Shown: positions 42,633 through 51,808 of the stretch, one piece after another
Numbering within the stretch: position 1 is the stretch's first letter
How the letters are laid out: the number at the start of each line of letters is the position of its first letter
Source: Brevibacillus sp. SYP-B805
Lineage (GTDB): Bacteria; Bacillota; Bacilli; Brevibacillales; Brevibacillaceae
Direction: 5' to 3'
Assembly: GCF_011059135.1 (NCBI RefSeq)
Contig: NZ_JAALGD010000001.1
Span: forward strand, 434,001-498,000
DNA length: 64,000 nucleotides
The notes under the pieces: model-generated
The model's input: only the letters and a program-made list of their open reading frames with translations
What the model was told of the DNA's origin: nothing
Database searches by the model: none
Made by a program: the position numbers and the translations under genes

Positions 42633-43491
42633 TCAGGCGGCACGACTCCGAGAGCGTTTGCAGCGTAGCGTCCAGACGCGTCCCACCCGGCTGGTGACGG
42701 TGACGAGCGGTAAAGGCGGCGTAGGCAAGTCAAACTTTACGCTCAATTTTGCGCTGGGATTGATGGAAAAGGGACAGAAGGTGGTCATCTTTGATGTTGA
42801 CCTGGGGCTGGCCAATCTGGATGTCCTGATGGGTATCAGCCCGAAAATGCATCTGCTCCATCTGCTGGAGCCGGACCGCACGATCTGGGATATTCTCGAG
42901 AAGGGGCCCAACGGCTTGGAGTTCATTGCCGGGGGTTCCGGCTTTACCCAGATCCTGCAGTTTGACGACCAGAAGCTGGATACCTTGTTCTCCCGGCTGG
43001 AACATCTCCAGGGGTACGCGGATACGGTGTTTTTTGATACGGGGGCGGGGATTTCCCATGAATCGCTTCGGTTCATGCTTTCGTCCGATGAGGTGCTGCT
43101 GGTCACCACACCCGAACCGACGGCCATTACCGATGCGTATGCCGTCATCAAAATGATTCATTCCAAGAATCCGCATGCACGGATCCGGCTGATCATCAAC
43201 CGTGTCGGATCCAGGCAGGAAGGAAAAAACACGGCGGACAAGCTCTCTCTGGTTGCCAAGCGTTTTCTCGGGATGGAAATCGGCACGTTGGGATACATTC
43301 CCGACGATGCATCGGTATCGAAAGCGGTCAAGCAGCAAAAACCGTTCTTTCTCTCCTATCCGAACTCTCAAGCCGCCAAAGGCATACGCGAGCTCGTCGA
43401 TGCATATCTGGACAACGCTGCCCGCAATCCGCAAAACGATGGCGGGGGATTGCGGGGTTTCTTGTCAAAGATGAAGAATTTGATTCGCTAG
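42625..43491 (+). CDS. flhG: MinD-like ATPase FlhG (YlxH)
   Basis: The product is 288 residues. Deviant Walker A: VTSGKGGVGKSNFTLNFALGL; Walker B type VVIFDVDLGLANLDVLMGI; also TVFFDTGAGISHESLRFMLSSDEVLLVTTPEPTAITDAYAVIK. The C-terminal amphipathic end suggests reversible membrane association. It activates FlhF GTPase and limits flagella number. It lies immediately before cheB. Confidence 0.95.
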   Translation: MHDQAARLRERLQRSVQTRPTRLVTVTSGKGGVGKSNFTLNFALGLMEKGQKVVIFDVDLGLANLDVLMGISPKMHLLHLLEPDRTIWDILEKGPNGLEFIAGGSGFTQILQFDDQKLDTLFSRLEHLQGYADTVFFDTGAGISHESLRFMLSSDEVLLVTTPEPTAITDAYAVIKMIHSKNPHARIRLIINRVGSRQEGKNTADKLSLVAKRFLGMEIGTLGYIPDDASVSKAVKQQKPFFLSYPNSQAAKGIRELVDAYLDNAARNPQNDGGGLRGFLSKMKNLIR

Positions 43492-43526
43492 GATTCCACC
43501 AGAATCGTTGAAGGGAGCGGCGCAGC

Positions 43527-44621
43527 ATGAGGAAAATTCGGGTTCTGGTCGTGGATGACTCCGCCTTCATGCGGAAAGTGATCTCCGACATACTGAACGG
43601 GGATCCAGCCATCGAAGTAATCGATCGAGCAAAAAACGGACTCGAGTGTATCGAAAAAGCAAAAGAACTGAATCCGGACGTCATTACCCTCGATATCGAG
43701 ATGCCGTTCATGAACGGTTTGGAAGCGCTGGAACAATTGATGCGGGAGAATCCGCTGCCGGTTGTCATGCTGAGCAGCTTGACAAAGGAGGGAGCGGATG
43801 CCACCATCCGCGCGCTCGAATTAGGAGCGTTTGATTTTGTCACCAAGCCGTCCGGCCCCATATCGCTGGACATCCACAAGGTGGCTGACGGTATTCGGGA
43901 AAAGGTGAAAGAGGCGGCCCAAACGAAAGGCAAGCAGCGAAAATTACAGATGCCGCCCCTGAAAAAGGAGGGAACTCTGCCGCAAAAGCCCATACCGGCT
44001 GCGCGTCCGCCATCGACAAGCGGGGGAGCGCAAGCGGTTGGAGGAAAAGAACAAAAGCTTGTTGCGGTGGGAACATCCACCGGCGGACCGAAGGCGCTGC
44101 AAACCGTTCTCACGGCGCTTCCGGCAGGGTTCGATGCCCCAATCGTCATTGTCCAGCATATGCCCCCCGGTTTCACCAAATCGCTGGCCCAGCGTCTGGA
44201 TGCCCTGTGCGCCATCCGCGTGGTTGAAGCGGAAGACGGGCAGCCGATCGAAGCGGGTACGGCTTACATCGCGCCCGGCGGGTATCATCTCGAGGTGCGG
44301 CAGGCTGGCGACAGGCTGAAGGTGCATCTCCACCAGGAGGAACCTCGCGGCGGCCATCGCCCATCCGTTGATGTTTTGTTTGAATCGGTCTGTCGATTGA
44401 CAAACCTTAGAAAATGGGCAATTATCATGACAGGTATGGGAAATGATGGAACTAAGGGCCTGAAAAAAATGAAAGACTGCGATCAAGTGACCAGCATCGT
44501 CGAAGATGAATCCAGCTGTGTCGTGTTTGGAATGCCGCGGGCTGCGATCCAGGCGGGGCTCGCGGATCATGTGGTCCCCCTGGAAAAAATAGCGGAAACG
44601 CTGGTCAAGCTTGTGAACTGA
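43527..44621 (+). CDS. cheB: Protein-glutamate methylesterase CheB
   Basis: The product is 364 residues. A receiver domain (KIRVLVVDDSAFMRKVISD..) has its phosphorylation site at Asp56 in TLDIEMP. A Lys/Pro-rich linker (about 130-175) leads to the methylesterase domain with catalytic Ser184 in VGTSTGGPKAL, His in VIVQHMPPGFTKSLAQRL and Asp in TGMGNDGTKGL. CheB removes methyl groups from receptors for adaptation. The partner methyltransferase CheR is not in this window. Confidence 0.96.
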   Translation: MRKIRVLVVDDSAFMRKVISDILNGDPAIEVIDRAKNGLECIEKAKELNPDVITLDIEMPFMNGLEALEQLMRENPLPVVMLSSLTKEGADATIRALELGAFDFVTKPSGPISLDIHKVADGIREKVKEAAQTKGKQRKLQMPPLKKEGTLPQKPIPAARPPSTSGGAQAVGGKEQKLVAVGTSTGGPKALQTVLTALPAGFDAPIVIVQHMPPGFTKSLAQRLDALCAIRVVEAEDGQPIEAGTAYIAPGGYHLEVRQAGDRLKVHLHQEEPRGGHRPSVDVLFESVCRLTNLRKWAIIMTGMGNDGTKGLKKMKDCDQVTSIVEDESSCVVFGMPRAAIQAGLADHVVPLEKIAETLVKLVN

Positions 44622-44638
44622 CTGGGAGGTGGAAGTAC

Positions 44639-46684
44639 ATGGACATGAATCAATATTTGGACATGTTTATCGAGGAGTCAAAGGAGCATTTGCAAGCGAT
44701 CAACGACAACCTGTTGTTGTTGGAAAGCCAACCGGAAAACATCCAGATCGTAAACGAGATCTTCCGTTCCGCCCATACCCTGAAAGGAATGGCGGCCACG
44801 ATGGGGTTTGAGGATATGGCCAGCCTGACCCATGAAACGGAAAATGTTCTTGACTTGATTCGCAACCACAAACTGAAAATCAACAGCGATATCATGGACG
44901 TTATTTTCCAAAGCGTCGACCTGATCGAAGGCATGCTGTACAACATCATCGACGGCGGAGACGGTTCCGCCGATGTATCCGCCCCGGTCAGCAAGCTGCG
45001 GGCAATCGTGGCCGGCGACCTGTCCGCCATCGTGGAAGAGCAGGCTGCTGTCCAGGAAGCGGCAGGCCCTGCGGCGGCTGCGGAGCAACCGGGCAAGCAT
45101 TATGATCTCGACGAGTACGCGGTGACCGTCATGCGTCAATCCAAGGACGCCGGCAATCATCTTTTCTGGATCAAGGTCACGCTGCAGGAAAGCTGCCTGT
45201 TGAAGGCGGCACGGGCTTACATGGTGTTTGACCAGCTTGAATCGGTCGGGGATATCATCAAATCGACGCCATCCGTGGAAGATTTGGAAAACGAGCGTTT
45301 TGACCGTTCCTTTGAGATCGCATATGTGACGATGCAGCCGGCCGACGCGATTCGCACAATGATTGCAAACATTTCCGAAATTCAAGAAGTGATCGTCGAA
45401 CCGATCGAACTGAAGCAGCATCAGCCCGCCGCCCCGCAGGCAGCGCAGGAAACGGCGGCGGCCGCTCAAACGGCGGAAGCCAAACAGCGGGCGGAGAATA
45501 CGCCGGTCGGCGGCACCGGCAAGAAAGGATCGGCCGGGAAAACCATCCGCGTCGATATTGACCGTCTGGACATCTTGATGAACCTTTTCAGCGAATTGGT
45601 GATCGACCGCGGACGTCTGGAACAGCTTGCGCGGGAGATCGACCGCAGCGATCTGTCGGAAACGGTGGAGCATATGAGCCGGATCAGCGGCGACCTGCAA
45701 AACATTATCCTGACCATGCGGATGGTCCCGGTGGAACAGGTGTTCAACCGCTTCCCGCGGATGGTGCGCGATTTGGCGAAAGACTTGAACAAGAAAGTCA
45801 ATTTGGAGATTTACGGCGCGGAAACCGAACTGGATCGCACCGTAATCGATGAGATCGGCGACCCGCTGGTACATCTGCTGCGCAACTCCATTGACCACGG
45901 CATCGAATCCCCGGCCGCCCGCCGGCAGGCTGGCAAACCGGAGGAAGGGACCGTTCAGCTCAAAGCGTACCACAGCGGCAACCATGTCTTCATCGAAGTG
46001 AAAGACGACGGCGCCGGCATCAACAAGGAAGGGGTTCTGAAAAAGGCGATCGAACGGGGCCTTGTGACCCCCGCAGCAGCGGAGAACCTGAGCGATAAAC
46101 AGATTTACGACCTGCTGTTCGCTTCCGGTTTCAGCACGGCGGAAGTGATCACCGATATCTCCGGCCGCGGTGTGGGGCTGGATGTGGTCAAGAACAAAAT
46201 CGAATCGCTGGGCGGCAGTGTCAGCGTCGATTCCGTGAGAGGACAGGGCACCACGTTCCTGATTCAACTGCCGCTGACGCTCTCCATCATCTCCGCCATG
46301 CTTGTCCAGGTGGAAAACGAGAAGTATGCGGTGCCGCTGAGTTCGATCATTGAAACGGCCGTCTTCCGCAAAGAGGAGATCATGCTGGCGCACCGTCAGA
46401 AAGTGATCGACTTCCGCGGCCGCGTCGTGCCGCTCGTCTCCCTGAAAAACATTTTCCAGGTGCCGGACAGCGGCAGGGGGAACGACGACGAAGTGGCCGT
46501 TGTGATCGTCCGCAAAGGGGAAAAGATGGCCGGTCTGGTGGTGGATTCCTTCATCGGACAGCAGGAGATTGTCTTGAAATCGCTGGGTAAATATCTGGTC
46601 AACGTCTTCGCCATTTCCGGCGCCACGATCCTGGGAGACGGACAGGTCGCGCTGATCATCGATTGCAACGCTTTGATTAAATAA
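44639..46684 (+). CDS. cheA: Chemotaxis histidine kinase CheA
   Basis: The product is 681 residues. The Hpt domain has the phospho-accepting His46 in FRSAHTLKGMAATMGFEDM. A CheY-binding P2-like segment lies around 160-260. The dimer and ATPase domains show IDRLDILMNLFSELVIDRGRLEQLA and the N-box HLLRNSIDHGIESPAAR with FIEVKDDGAGIN and GRGVGLDVVKNKIESLGGSV. The CheW-like regulatory end begins near IISAMLVQVENEKYAVPLSSI. It phosphorylates CheY and CheB. Start at ATG 44639 or the ATG two codons later; the former is preceded by TGGGAGGTGGAAGTAC. Confidence 0.97.
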   Translation: MDMNQYLDMFIEESKEHLQAINDNLLLLESQPENIQIVNEIFRSAHTLKGMAATMGFEDMASLTHETENVLDLIRNHKLKINSDIMDVIFQSVDLIEGMLYNIIDGGDGSADVSAPVSKLRAIVAGDLSAIVEEQAAVQEAAGPAAAAEQPGKHYDLDEYAVTVMRQSKDAGNHLFWIKVTLQESCLLKAARAYMVFDQLESVGDIIKSTPSVEDLENERFDRSFEIAYVTMQPADAIRTMIANISEIQEVIVEPIELKQHQPAAPQAAQETAAAAQTAEAKQRAENTPVGGTGKKGSAGKTIRVDIDRLDILMNLFSELVIDRGRLEQLAREIDRSDLSETVEHMSRISGDLQNIILTMRMVPVEQVFNRFPRMVRDLAKDLNKKVNLEIYGAETELDRTVIDEIGDPLVHLLRNSIDHGIESPAARRQAGKPEEGTVQLKAYHSGNHVFIEVKDDGAGINKEGVLKKAIERGLVTPAAAENLSDKQIYDLLFASGFSTAEVITDISGRGVGLDVVKNKIESLGGSVSVDSVRGQGTTFLIQLPLTLSIISAMLVQVENEKYAVPLSSIIETAVFRKEEIMLAHRQKVIDFRGRVVPLVSLKNIFQVPDSGRGNDDEVAVVIVRKGEKMAGLVVDSFIGQQEIVLKSLGKYLVNVFAISGATILGDGQVALIIDCNALIK

Positions 46685-46697
46685 GGAGGGCTGCAAC

Positions 46698-47186
46698 ATG
46701 TTGGAACAAAAAGAGATCGTTGGGGAAGTAAAGGTCATCGTTTTCCGCCTGAAAGATGAAGAGTACGGCGTCGAGGTGAATCAGGTCCGCTCGATTGAGA
46801 AGCTGGATCATATCACCCGTGTGCCGCGCACGCCCAAATTCGTCAAGGGGGTAATCAATCTGCGCGGCGTCGTGACGCCGATCATTGACCTGCGCAGCCG
46901 GTTCGGCCTGGATGAAGCCGCGTATACCGACGCCACCCGGGTGATCATCGTGGCGGTTGGCGAACTGGAGGTCGGCCTGATCGTGGATGCGGCCAACGAT
47001 GTGATCGATATTCCGGCCGATGCCATCGAGCCCGCTCCGGAAGTGGTGGGCGGTGTGGAAGCCGCATACCTGCGCGGCGTCGCCAAATTGGAGAAGCGTC
47101 TCTTGATCCTCTTGAACCTGGACAAAGTCCTGAACACGGAAGAAATGAAGCAGCTGGATTCGTTTGAGGGAAAACACCATGACTGA
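46698..47186 (+). CDS. cheW: Chemotaxis coupling protein CheW
   Basis: The product is 162 residues, a single CheW domain linking receptors to CheA. Pattern: VIVFRLKDEEYGVEVNQVRSIEKLDHITRVPRTPKFVKGVINLRGVVTPIIDLRSRFGL and GLIVDAANDVIDIPADAIEPAPEVVGGVEAAYLRGVAKLEKRLLILLNLDKVL. It overlaps cheC by eight bases. Confidence 0.97.
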   Translation: MLEQKEIVGEVKVIVFRLKDEEYGVEVNQVRSIEKLDHITRVPRTPKFVKGVINLRGVVTPIIDLRSRFGLDEAAYTDATRVIIVAVGELEVGLIVDAANDVIDIPADAIEPAPEVVGGVEAAYLRGVAKLEKRLLILLNLDKVLNTEEMKQLDSFEGKHHD

Positions 47187-47814
47187 TTTTAACCGCTTTG
47201 GCGATTTTCAGATCGATGTGCTGCGGGAGATCGGCAACATTGGTGCCGCCCATGCCGCGACAGCCTTGTCCCAAATGATCCAGAAAGCCGTGGATATGAA
47301 GGTCCCGCAGGTGAAAATCATTGCCTTCGACGAGATCGCCGATTTTGTCGGCGGGGCGGAAGCGATCGTCCTCACCGTGTTTCTCCGTGTCGAAGGCGAT
47401 TGTCCGGGCAACATGTTTTTCATTGTCGATTTGCCGTCTGCGCGCAATTTGCTCCGCCAATTATTGGGGCTAAGCGAAAGTACCGAAGAGGATGCGCCGC
47501 TCTCGGAGATGGAGCTGTCCGCCTTGCAGGAGATCGGAAATATTTTGGCGGGATCCTATCTTTCTTCTCTCGCCGATTTTACCAAGCTAAACATGCAGCC
47601 ATCCGTCCCGGCGCTTGCCATTGACATGGCGGGGGCGATCCTCTCCTATGGGTTGATCGAACTGGGCAATTCCGGGGATTTTGCGCTTACCATCGATACC
47701 GCGTTCTTTGAAGGTCATGAAGAGGTGGAAGGCCACTTTTTCCTGATTCCCGATCCGGATGCGCTGGAAACATTATTTACGGCACTAGGAGTTCCTCTCG
47801 ATGGAAATTATTAA
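47179..47814 (+). CDS. cheC: CheY-P phosphatase CheC
   Basis: The product is 211 residues. CheC-type motifs occur twice: LREIGNIGAAHAATALSQMIQKAVDMKVP and SALQEIGNILAGSYLSSLADFTKLNM, each with the Glu-x-x-Asn active pair. It hydrolyses CheY-P and pairs with CheD to control adaptation. The start is ATG 47179 overlapping cheW; cheD overlaps the end by 14 bases. Confidence 0.95.
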   Translation: MTDFNRFGDFQIDVLREIGNIGAAHAATALSQMIQKAVDMKVPQVKIIAFDEIADFVGGAEAIVLTVFLRVEGDCPGNMFFIVDLPSARNLLRQLLGLSESTEEDAPLSEMELSALQEIGNILAGSYLSSLADFTKLNMQPSVPALAIDMAGAILSYGLIELGNSGDFALTIDTAFFEGHEEVEGHFFLIPDPDALETLFTALGVPLDGNY

Positions 47815-48286
47815 AATTGGGATGGCTGATTTAGGGATTGCCAAATCTCCGGATCGCTTGCGGACGACTGGCCTGGGGTCATGTGTCGGTGTCGTCCTGT
47901 ATGATGCAACCAAGAAAATCGCCGGAATGGCCCATGTGATGCTCCCGGATTCGTCGCTCGCCAAGGGCAGTGATTATAATATCGCCAAGTACGCGGACAC
48001 GGCGATTCCCGAATTGATCAAGGAGATGGTTCACGCAGGTGCTGCCGTCCGCCATCTGGTGGCGAAGATGGCGGGCGGCGCCCAGATGTTTTCTTTCCTC
48101 TCCGGACATGATACCATGAGGATAGGGCCGAGAAATGTCGAAGCCTGTAAGGCCGCGCTGCAGCAGGCTGGCATCCCCATCGTGGCAGAAGATACGGGGG
48201 GAAACTGCGGACGTACCATTGAGATGGATGCAGAAACCGGACTTTTGCAGATACGCACGGTAAATCAAGGGGTTAAGGAAGTATAA
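47801..48286 (+). CDS. cheD: Receptor glutamine deamidase CheD
   Basis: The product is 161 residues. Conserved: LRTTGLGSCVGVVLYDATKKIAGMAHVMLPDSS with the catalytic Cys in GSCVGV, AKYADTAIPELIKEMVHAGA, and KMAGGAQMFSFLSG. CheD deamidates receptor glutamines and activates CheC. Its start codon lies inside cheC, which suggests coupled translation. Confidence 0.96.
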   Translation: MEIIKIGMADLGIAKSPDRLRTTGLGSCVGVVLYDATKKIAGMAHVMLPDSSLAKGSDYNIAKYADTAIPELIKEMVHAGAAVRHLVAKMAGGAQMFSFLSGHDTMRIGPRNVEACKAALQQAGIPIVAEDTGGNCGRTIEMDAETGLLQIRTVNQGVKEV

Positions 48287-48289
48287 CAT

Positions 48290-48664
48290 ATGGTTGGGAC
48301 GAATACCTTCAATCTGGCAGTAGGCCTATTCGCATTTTTGGTGACACTGGTAACGGCACTTTCAGGAAACGTTTTTCTCGTTTCCCTTGAACGTGCCGTA
48401 TGCGCCTTTCTTTTGTTTTTTCTCCTCGCCTATCTGATTCGTTGGCTGGCAGCCCTCATCACGAGGCAGGCGGCGGAAAAAACGGGGACTCCGCATCAGA
48501 TTGACCTGGTCACTCCGCATGAATCAACGGGAGAGCCAGCAGAGCGGACGGATGACCCTGCGGAAGGGTTCTCCCCCCTGGTGGCCCCCCGAATCGAACG
48601 AACAGATGAACCTACCCATCCGATCAACATTGCCAATACGATCAGGCGGTTTACTGACGACTAA
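48290..48664 (+). CDS. Small membrane protein between cheD and sigD
   Basis: The product is 124 residues. Two predicted membrane helices (FNLAVGLFAFLVTLVTALSGNVFLVSL and AVCAFLLFFLLAYLIRWLAALI) occupy the first 60 residues. The remaining half is hydrophilic, acidic and Pro/Thr-rich, ending NIANTIRRFTDD. It starts four bases after cheD. I do not recognise a family. Its place in the operon makes a motility-related role likely, but no function is shown by the sequence. B. subtilis has no gene in this gap as far as I recall. Confidence 0.7.
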   Translation: MVGTNTFNLAVGLFAFLVTLVTALSGNVFLVSLERAVCAFLLFFLLAYLIRWLAALITRQAAEKTGTPHQIDLVTPHESTGEPAERTDDPAEGFSPLVAPRIERTDEPTHPINIANTIRRFTDD

Positions 48665-48681
48665 AGGTTGGTGATTGACGC

Positions 48682-49470
48682 ATGACCCGACTCAACCATC
48701 AGGAAAAGGCGAAGGAATTTGACAAGTGGATATCCTGGAAGCAGGAAGGCAACAAGGATGCCGAGACCGAGCTGATCATGCGTTTCCTTCCGCTGGTGAC
48801 AAAGGTTGCCAACCGCCTGGCCATCGGACTGCCGGCCACGGTTGACAAAGAAGATTTAATCAGTTTCGGCCGCTTCGGTCTGCTGGATGCCCTGCAAAAA
48901 TTTGATCATACGCGCGGCCTGCAGTTTGAGACCTATGCGATGTGGCGCATCCGCGGCGCCATGATTGACGGATTGCGGGAAAACGATTGGATTCCCCGGA
49001 CGGTGCGTGACAAAGCCAAAAAAATCGAAGAAGCGTACACCCGGCTGGAGCAGGAAAAACTGCGAACGCCGACGGATGCGGAAGTATGTGAATACTTGGG
49101 GATGACAGAAAAAGAACTTCAGCAGGTTCTTTACGATACATCACTGGCAGCCATGGTGTCCATTGACGAAGCGGTTGGCGAGGAAGACGAGCAAAAAACG
49201 GCTCGCCACTCCTATATTGTCGATGAAATGACGCCCCGTCCCGAGTCGGTTGCGGAAGCCAAAAGCTTGAAAGAAGTACTCAGCAAATGCATAGACAAGC
49301 TGCCGGAAAAGGAGCGTTTGGTCGTCTCCTTGTTTTACTTTGAAGAACTGACGTTGTCGGAAATCGCAGACGTGATGAATCTTTCGCCTTCCCGTATTTC
49401 CCAGCTCCATTCCAAAGCGATCTTTCGACTGCGTTCCGCATTGACTCGCTGGAAAAGTCAATTGCTATAA
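48682..49470 (+). CDS. sigD: Motility sigma factor SigD (FliA/WhiG type)
   Basis: The product is 262 residues. Region 2: LIMRFLPLVTKVANRLAIGLPATVDKEDLISFGRFGLLDALQKFDHTRGLQFETYAMWRIRGAMIDGLRENDWIPRTVRDKAKKIEEAYTRLE. Region 4: CIDKLPEKERLVVSLFYFEELTLSEIADVMNLSPSRISQLHSKAIFRLRSALTRWKSQLL. It directs RNA polymerase to late flagellar, chemotaxis and autolysin genes. The anti-sigma factor FlgM is not in this window. The ATG follows GTTGGTGATTGACGC, a weak site, so translation may couple to the gene upstream. Confidence 0.96.
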   Translation: MTRLNHQEKAKEFDKWISWKQEGNKDAETELIMRFLPLVTKVANRLAIGLPATVDKEDLISFGRFGLLDALQKFDHTRGLQFETYAMWRIRGAMIDGLRENDWIPRTVRDKAKKIEEAYTRLEQEKLRTPTDAEVCEYLGMTEKELQQVLYDTSLAAMVSIDEAVGEEDEQKTARHSYIVDEMTPRPESVAEAKSLKEVLSKCIDKLPEKERLVVSLFYFEELTLSEIADVMNLSPSRISQLHSKAIFRLRSALTRWKSQLL

Positions 49471-49527
49471 GGGTGGAGAAGAGCCATTATAGAAAAAGAC
49501 CCGTACATGATCGGGAGGGGAAAGAGG

Positions 49528-50934
49528 ATGGAAGGGAATGACATGTACAAACTGGAAGTGAAAATCTCCCAGGACAAACTGACGGCCGAGATTATTCTGC
49601 ACACGGATGCCAAACAGATCTCCATCGAGGAACAAGAGATACGGGATGCCCTGCAGCGAAACGGTGTTACATACGGCATTATCGAGAGCGCCATACGCCA
49701 GCTCTGTGACAATCCGAACCTTTTTGTCAACCAACCCGTGGAGGTGGCGGTTGGCATCCCGCCAATCGATGGCACCGACGCCCGCATCGAATATACCTTT
49801 TTGGAAAACATGTCCGACCAGGTAAGACCGAAAGAACTGGAAGACGGCCGCGTCGATTATTATACCGTGACGACCATCGCCAACGTGACGAAGGGACAGC
49901 TCCTTGCCCAAAAAATCCCGGCCCAGCCGGGGACACCGGGAATGGCCGTGACAGGGGAACCGATCGCTCCCAGGCAGGGGAAGGAAGTTGTCATCAAACC
50001 CGGGAAAAACGTGCTGCTGAATCAGGATCGCACCCTGCTTTATGCGGCGATCGATGGACAAGTCTCCTTTACGGATCATGAAAAAGTAAACGTTTTCCCT
50101 GTTTATGAAGTGAAGGGGGATGTTGACTTCGGCGTCGGCAATATTGATTTTGTCGGGACGGTGGTGATCCGGGGCAGTGTCCCGACCGGCTTTCGGATCA
50201 AGGCATCCGGTGACATTCGCGTGCTGGGAAGCGTGGAAGGAGCCGAGCTGGAAGCGGGGGGCTCCGTGGAAATCAAGAACGGCATCGTCGCTCAGGACAA
50301 GGGGCACGTCATCGCCGGCATGAATGTGATCACCTCGTTTATCCAGAACGGGAATGTAACCGCCGGCAGAGATGTGCTGGTGTCGCAAAGCATCATGTTT
50401 TCCCATGTCAGGGCGGGCAGGGACGTGATGTGCAACGGCGCGAAAGGGATCATCATCGGTGGCACGATTCAGGCGGGGGAACGGATCGTGGCCCGGGTGA
50501 TCGGCAACTCCAACGCCACCCCCACCGCGCTGGAAGTCGGCGTGAAGCCGGAACTGCGCGCAGAAATGGCCGAAATCACCAAGGAGTTGCAAAATATCCA
50601 TGAAAACCTGCGCAAGACCGATCAGGGGCTGAGCGTGCTTGACCAGATCCTGCAGACAACCGGGGAATTGTCTCAGGAGAAAAAAATCCTGCAGCTGAAG
50701 CTGACCAACACCCGTCTGATCCTGGACAAGGAACTGAAGCGGCTGGAGCAACGCAGAAAAGAGGTGGAGGAACAGCTGGCCGGAGAGTCGCCGGCGGTTG
50801 TAGACGTATACAGCATGATGTATCCCGGCATCAAGCTGGTGTTTGGCCGCCTGGTTCGCTTTATCAATCAGGAGATGTCCAGAACCCGCTTTATGGTGCT
50901 GGACGGTGAGATCAGAACAGCCACACTTCTCTAA
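49528..50934 (+). CDS. FapA-type (DUF342) protein of the flagellar operon
   Basis: The product is 468 residues from ATG 49528, behind GGGAGGGGAAAGAGG. The N-terminal half resembles the FapA N-domain; the centre is a right-handed beta-helix with short repeats such as GSVPTGFRIKASGDIRVLGSVEGAELEAGGSVEIKNGIVAQDKGHVIAGMNVITSFIQNGNVTAGRDVLVSQSIMFSHVRAGRDVMCNGAKGIIIGGTIQAGERIVARVIGN. The C-terminus is a coiled coil (about 345-425). DUF342 proteins polymerise or act as polar scaffolds in some bacteria; the role in flagellar assembly is inferred only from context. Confidence 0.85.
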   Translation: MEGNDMYKLEVKISQDKLTAEIILHTDAKQISIEEQEIRDALQRNGVTYGIIESAIRQLCDNPNLFVNQPVEVAVGIPPIDGTDARIEYTFLENMSDQVRPKELEDGRVDYYTVTTIANVTKGQLLAQKIPAQPGTPGMAVTGEPIAPRQGKEVVIKPGKNVLLNQDRTLLYAAIDGQVSFTDHEKVNVFPVYEVKGDVDFGVGNIDFVGTVVIRGSVPTGFRIKASGDIRVLGSVEGAELEAGGSVEIKNGIVAQDKGHVIAGMNVITSFIQNGNVTAGRDVLVSQSIMFSHVRAGRDVMCNGAKGIIIGGTIQAGERIVARVIGNSNATPTALEVGVKPELRAEMAEITKELQNIHENLRKTDQGLSVLDQILQTTGELSQEKKILQLKLTNTRLILDKELKRLEQRRKEVEEQLAGESPAVVDVYSMMYPGIKLVFGRLVRFINQEMSRTRFMVLDGEIRTATLL

Positions 50935-50953
50935 ATAAGGGAGCGATTTGGCC

Positions 50954-51280
50954 ATGAGCCTGAAAAATGTCGAACTGCAGGTCGCATTGCCTCGAACCCA
51001 GGAAGTCGGACGGATTCAAGAACAGCAGCAGCACAGACAGATGCATGAGCATCAGTACGGGATCGATGCGCGCAATCAGCAGGACCGCCAGATGCAGCAG
51101 CGGACGACCAACATCAGCGAAACGGACAAGGGACAGATCAAGGACAAGCAGGAGAAGGAGAAAAAACGGAACCGGCGTGCGGCCGGGGAGCACAAACAGG
51201 CAGCGGAAGGCAAGGCGCAGGGAGACAAGGGCAGCATCCCCGATCCGATTCGCGGACGTCATATTGACATTTCATTGTGA
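50954..51280 (+). CDS. Basic, Gln/Lys-rich conserved operon protein
   Basis: The product is 108 residues from ATG 50954. It begins MSLKNVELQVALPRTQEVGRIQEQQQHRQMHEHQ, continues with a very Gln/Lys/Arg-rich stretch (DKGQIKDKQEKEKKRNRR) and ends PDPIRGRHIDISL. Composition suggests disorder and a helical, possibly nucleic-acid- or protein-binding nature. Similar short proteins between fapA and the swrB-like gene are known to me in related Bacillales but have no established function. The beginning and the end look most conserved, as if they were the functional parts. Confidence 0.65.
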   Translation: MSLKNVELQVALPRTQEVGRIQEQQQHRQMHEHQYGIDARNQQDRQMQQRTTNISETDKGQIKDKQEKEKKRNRRAAGEHKQAAEGKAQGDKGSIPDPIRGRHIDISL

Positions 51281-51298
51281 TGAGAAAAGGTGAAACAT

Positions 51299-51808
51299 AT
51301 GGACCAACCAATCTACCTGCTCCTCGGGGCAGGCGTGCTCATCCTCGCCATCGCCTTGTTCATGAAGAAGGAGAAGGGTGAACAGGGGAACCTCCAGCAG
51401 GCGATGATGAGCCAGCCGATGGAGCGGGCCGAGATGGAGAAGGCGCTGCAGCGCTTCGTCAAACAGGTGAAAGAAGAGAACGAAAAGCTTGCAGGCGTGA
51501 TGCGCCTATCCAAGCAGTCTCTCCAACAGCAGATCGCCCGCCTGGAAGAGAGGGTTCAGGCGGCCGAACAAAAGCTTGCCGCCATGCCTGGCTTTTCGCC
51601 GTCCGGAGGGAACGCGGGGGAAGAGGCGGCAGCAGCAGAGGAAGAAGATGTGCTGGCGCTGCATGAGCGATACAGGCGTGTCTTTGAATTGAAGCAGGAA
51701 GGGCTGCATATCGAAGAAATCGCGAAACGACTGGGGGCGGGGCGCGGGGAGATCGAACTGATCCTGTCGCTGGCGGCCCCCCATGAGAGAGGTTCAACCC
51801 ATGGATAA
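51299..51808 (+). CDS. SwrB/DUF6115-like membrane protein
   Basis: The product is 169 residues. One N-terminal membrane helix (IYLLLGAGVLILAIALFM) is followed by a coiled coil (about 45-100) and a small helix-turn-helix-like end, LHERYRRVFELKQEGLHIEEIAKRLGAGRGEIELILSLA. This is the arrangement of SwrB (YlxL) of B. subtilis, a membrane protein that activates the flagellar export gate. Position directly after the fapA and basic-protein genes and before rpsB agrees. Sequence identity with SwrB is low, so the name is not assigned. Confidence 0.75.
   Translation: MDQPIYLLLGAGVLILAIALFMKKEKGEQGNLQQAMMSQPMERAEMEKALQRFVKQVKEENEKLAGVMRLSKQSLQQQIARLEERVQAAEQKLAAMPGFSPSGGNAGEEAAAAEEEDVLALHERYRRVFELKQEGLHIEEIAKRLGAGRGEIELILSLAAPHERGSTHG

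Noticed and set aside
49465-50955. Minus-strand open frame opposite the FapA-like gene
   Set aside because: Antisense shadow of a well-supported plus-strand gene with its own ribosome site.
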